A stretch of 64,000 bases of DNA. Origin: Mucilaginibacter pankratovii (GTDB lineage: Bacteria > Bacteroidota > Bacteroidia > Sphingobacteriales > Sphingobacteriaceae). The notes beneath the pieces were generated by a model, which worked only from the letters and a program-made list of their open reading frames with translations, was not told the DNA's origin and did no database searches. The DNA lies in the NCBI RefSeq assembly GCF_014773265.1, contig NZ_JACWMY010000016.1, positions 62,001 through 126,000 on the forward strand, read 5' to 3'. Shown one piece after another: positions 62,901 through 64,000 of this stretch (position 1 is its first letter; each line of letters begins with the position of its first letter). Made by a program: the position numbers and the translations under genes.

Positions 62901-63230
62901 TTACCATTTTCTGCCACCGCGGCCCCATCCATTTCCGTGTCCACGACCATGGCCACGGCCTTCATAATAATGTTCGCGGTAAACTACCCTGCGGTATTGT
63001 GGCCTGTAGTACGCCCTGCGATATGCCGGACGGTAATAAACGGGGCGGTTAACATACACGGGTTGTTCGTAATAAACGGGGGCAGGTTCTTCATAATAGG
63101 CCGGGTATACTACCCTGCGGGGTTGGTTGTAACCAATATGGATGCTTGCGCCTACCCTTACCTGGGCTTTTGCAAACTGTGCCGAAACAGTTAGTACCAG
63201 GGCTATTATCGAAAATTTGATGAATTTCAT
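62901..63230 (-). CDS. Secreted Tyr/Arg/Gly-rich small protein
   Basis: 109 residues, signal peptide (ALVLTVSAQFAKAQ), then a strongly biased mature part: PVYYEQPVYVNRPVYYRPAYRRAYYRPQYRRV and a Gly/His/Arg tail (GRGHGRGHGNGWGRGGRKW). Low complexity; such proteins are common in Sphingobacteriaceae. Function unknown, possibly metal or polyanion binding at the surface. Confidence 0.75.
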   Translation of the reverse strand: MKFIKFSIIALVLTVSAQFAKAQVRVGASIHIGYNQPRRVVYPAYYEEPAPVYYEQPVYVNRPVYYRPAYRRAYYRPQYRRVVYREHYYEGRGHGRGHGNGWGRGGRKW

Positions 63231-63325
63231 GACTTGTAATTTTTAGTTACTAATTCCTGTTTGTTTTGCAGGTATGACTATCTAACGCCTCAAGGGTTTA
63301 AAAAATTATGCCTTTTTTTTTTACA

Positions 63326-63619
63326 TTAGCCCTCATAAAGCCGCAAACGACTGCGCAGGGAGGCTATTTCCTGCTGCATATTTTCCACCTTATCCAGCAA
63401 TTCATCTATCACTAAAATACCGGGCTCGTTAATATCCAGCTGGGTATGCAGTCGGGCTAATCGTTCTATTTTTTGTATCTCAGCTACTGGTATACAGGTA
63501 GTTTGGTTAACAATGGTCACCTCTATCAATCCGGCTTCCTGCAGTTGATCTATAAAGGTGTACTCCACATTGTGGTACACACAAAAATCGGTTACGGTTA
63601 TCAAGTTATCGGTTTTCAT
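63326..63619 (-). CDS. CbpM-like chaperone modulator
   Basis: 97 residues: ITVTDFCVYHNVEYTFIDQLQEAGLIEV and IPVAEIQKIERLARLHTQLDINEPGILVIDELLDKVENMQQEI, a MerR-type winged helix followed by a short coiled coil. CbpM binds the J domain of CbpA and tempers it. It lies next to a DnaJ/CbpA-like gene on the same strand, as in the cbpAM pair. Confidence 0.85.
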   Translation of the reverse strand: MKTDNLITVTDFCVYHNVEYTFIDQLQEAGLIEVTIVNQTTCIPVAEIQKIERLARLHTQLDINEPGILVIDELLDKVENMQQEIASLRSRLRLYEG

Positions 63620-63635
63620 TGGCTTAAATTTTTTT

Positions 63636-64000
63636 TCAGGATTTTGCTAATTCTTCAAATAATTCGCGCTGTTTTGCAGACAGATTGGTAGGTAATTGTA
63701 CATTATAAGTGATATACAGATCGCCAAACTGCCCGTCTTTTTTGTAAACCGGCACGCCTTTGCCTTTCAATTTAACTTTGGTACCGCTTTGCGTGCCTGC
63801 TGCAACCTTCAATTTAACTTTGCCCGATAGGGTTTCGGCCGTGATCTCTCCGCCCAAAACGGCTGTATACAGGTCGAGGTTGATGGCTTTATGCAGATCG
63901 CTGCCCGTGCGTTTAAACTCGGGGTCATCGGGTATGGTAAATGTGATATACAGGTCGCCGGCCGGTGCACCGTTTGCACCGGCAGCGCCGTGCCCGGCTA
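63636..64000 (-). CDS. CbpA/DnaJ C-terminal domain protein (partial)
   Basis: Runs off the right edge; only the C-terminal part is in the window. GDLYITFTIPDDPEFKRTGSDLHKAINLDLYTAVLGGEITAETLSGKVKLKVAAGTQSGTKVKLKGKGVP is the DnaJ C-terminal substrate-binding region of CbpA-type co-chaperones. The J domain would lie beyond 64000. Followed by cbpM after 16 bases. Confidence 0.9.
   Translation of the reverse strand, partial: AGHGAAGANGAPAGDLYITFTIPDDPEFKRTGSDLHKAINLDLYTAVLGGEITAETLSGKVKLKVAAGTQSGTKVKLKGKGVPVYKKDGQFGDLYITYNVQLPTNLSAKQRELFEELAKS

Noticed and set aside
1..64000. tRNA or rRNA genes, CRISPR array, prophage, IS element with transposase
   Set aside because: None seen on reading through; only short non-coding palindromes without transposase genes.

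Overview
This 64 kb window looks like chromosomal DNA of a Bacteroidota bacterium, most likely family Sphingobacteriaceae (Mucilaginibacter/Pedobacter-like). The basis is the set of Bacteroidota-type proteins (DUF2851 with PspC, DUF2723, RemB-like, degenerate-Nudix regulator, two-exon-free FtsK-LolA pair), TAnnTTTG-type -7 promoter boxes instead of Shine-Dalgarno-led starts, moderate GC, and many palindromic intergenic repeats. I see no rRNA, tRNA, CRISPR array, phage or intact insertion sequence. No database search was possible; family names rest on motifs read by eye. Layout: 0.6-8.3 kb holds a GH3 beta-glucosidase divergent from a Nudix-like regulator, a YitT membrane protein, a secreted RidA, a serine hydrolase and an outer-membrane barrel. 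8.9-12.3 kb holds ftsK and a LolA-like carrier. 12.3-18.5 kb is a run of plus-strand genes: a secreted unknown, an AurF-like diiron oxygenase, an AraC-type DNA-binding protein with a reductase behind 21-bp-spaced direct repeats, then sulfotransferase, APS-kinase-like protein and DUF72. 18.5-25.3 kb has a lipoprotein, the DUF2851/PspC pair, a GH5 endoglucanase gene broken by one in-frame TGA, small envelope proteins, an MBL-fold hydrolase and an HGSNAT-like acyltransferase. 25.5-33.4 kb has a YdjC deacetylase, a Tat/lipoprotein amidase, an NPP-type phosphodiesterase followed by two tandem secreted paralogs, an MFS symporter and DUF1345. 33.4-41.5 kb has a HAD protein, argH, an M20 deacylase, ssb, a NarL-type regulator, DUF2130 and an outer-membrane barrel. 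41.8-52.1 kb has DUF2723, a cysteine-free (zincless) Fpg/Nei glycosylase, DUF2383, DUF1275, HAD, AraC and DUF983 genes. 52.2-57.2 kb has a receiver-domain remnant, a GAF histidine kinase, a large unknown cytosolic protein and a manganese catalase. 57.7-61.7 kb is the standout: kaiC-kaiB-kaiB-PAS histidine kinase, a tightly packed operon without kaiA. 61.9-64 kb has an enoyl-CoA hydratase, a Tyr/Arg-rich secreted protein and the cbpM/cbpA-like co-chaperone pair running off the end. How they work together: glycan-active and envelope enzymes dominate; the kai operon could couple ATPase/phosphorylation state to a histidine kinase; sulfotransferase and APS-kinase homologue suggest sulfate (or related group) transfer to an unknown acceptor; argH and the M20 deacylase serve arginine synthesis. 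Intergenic DNA is rich in palindromic elements of at least four families, several sharing a plan of outer inverted repeats around two hairpins.
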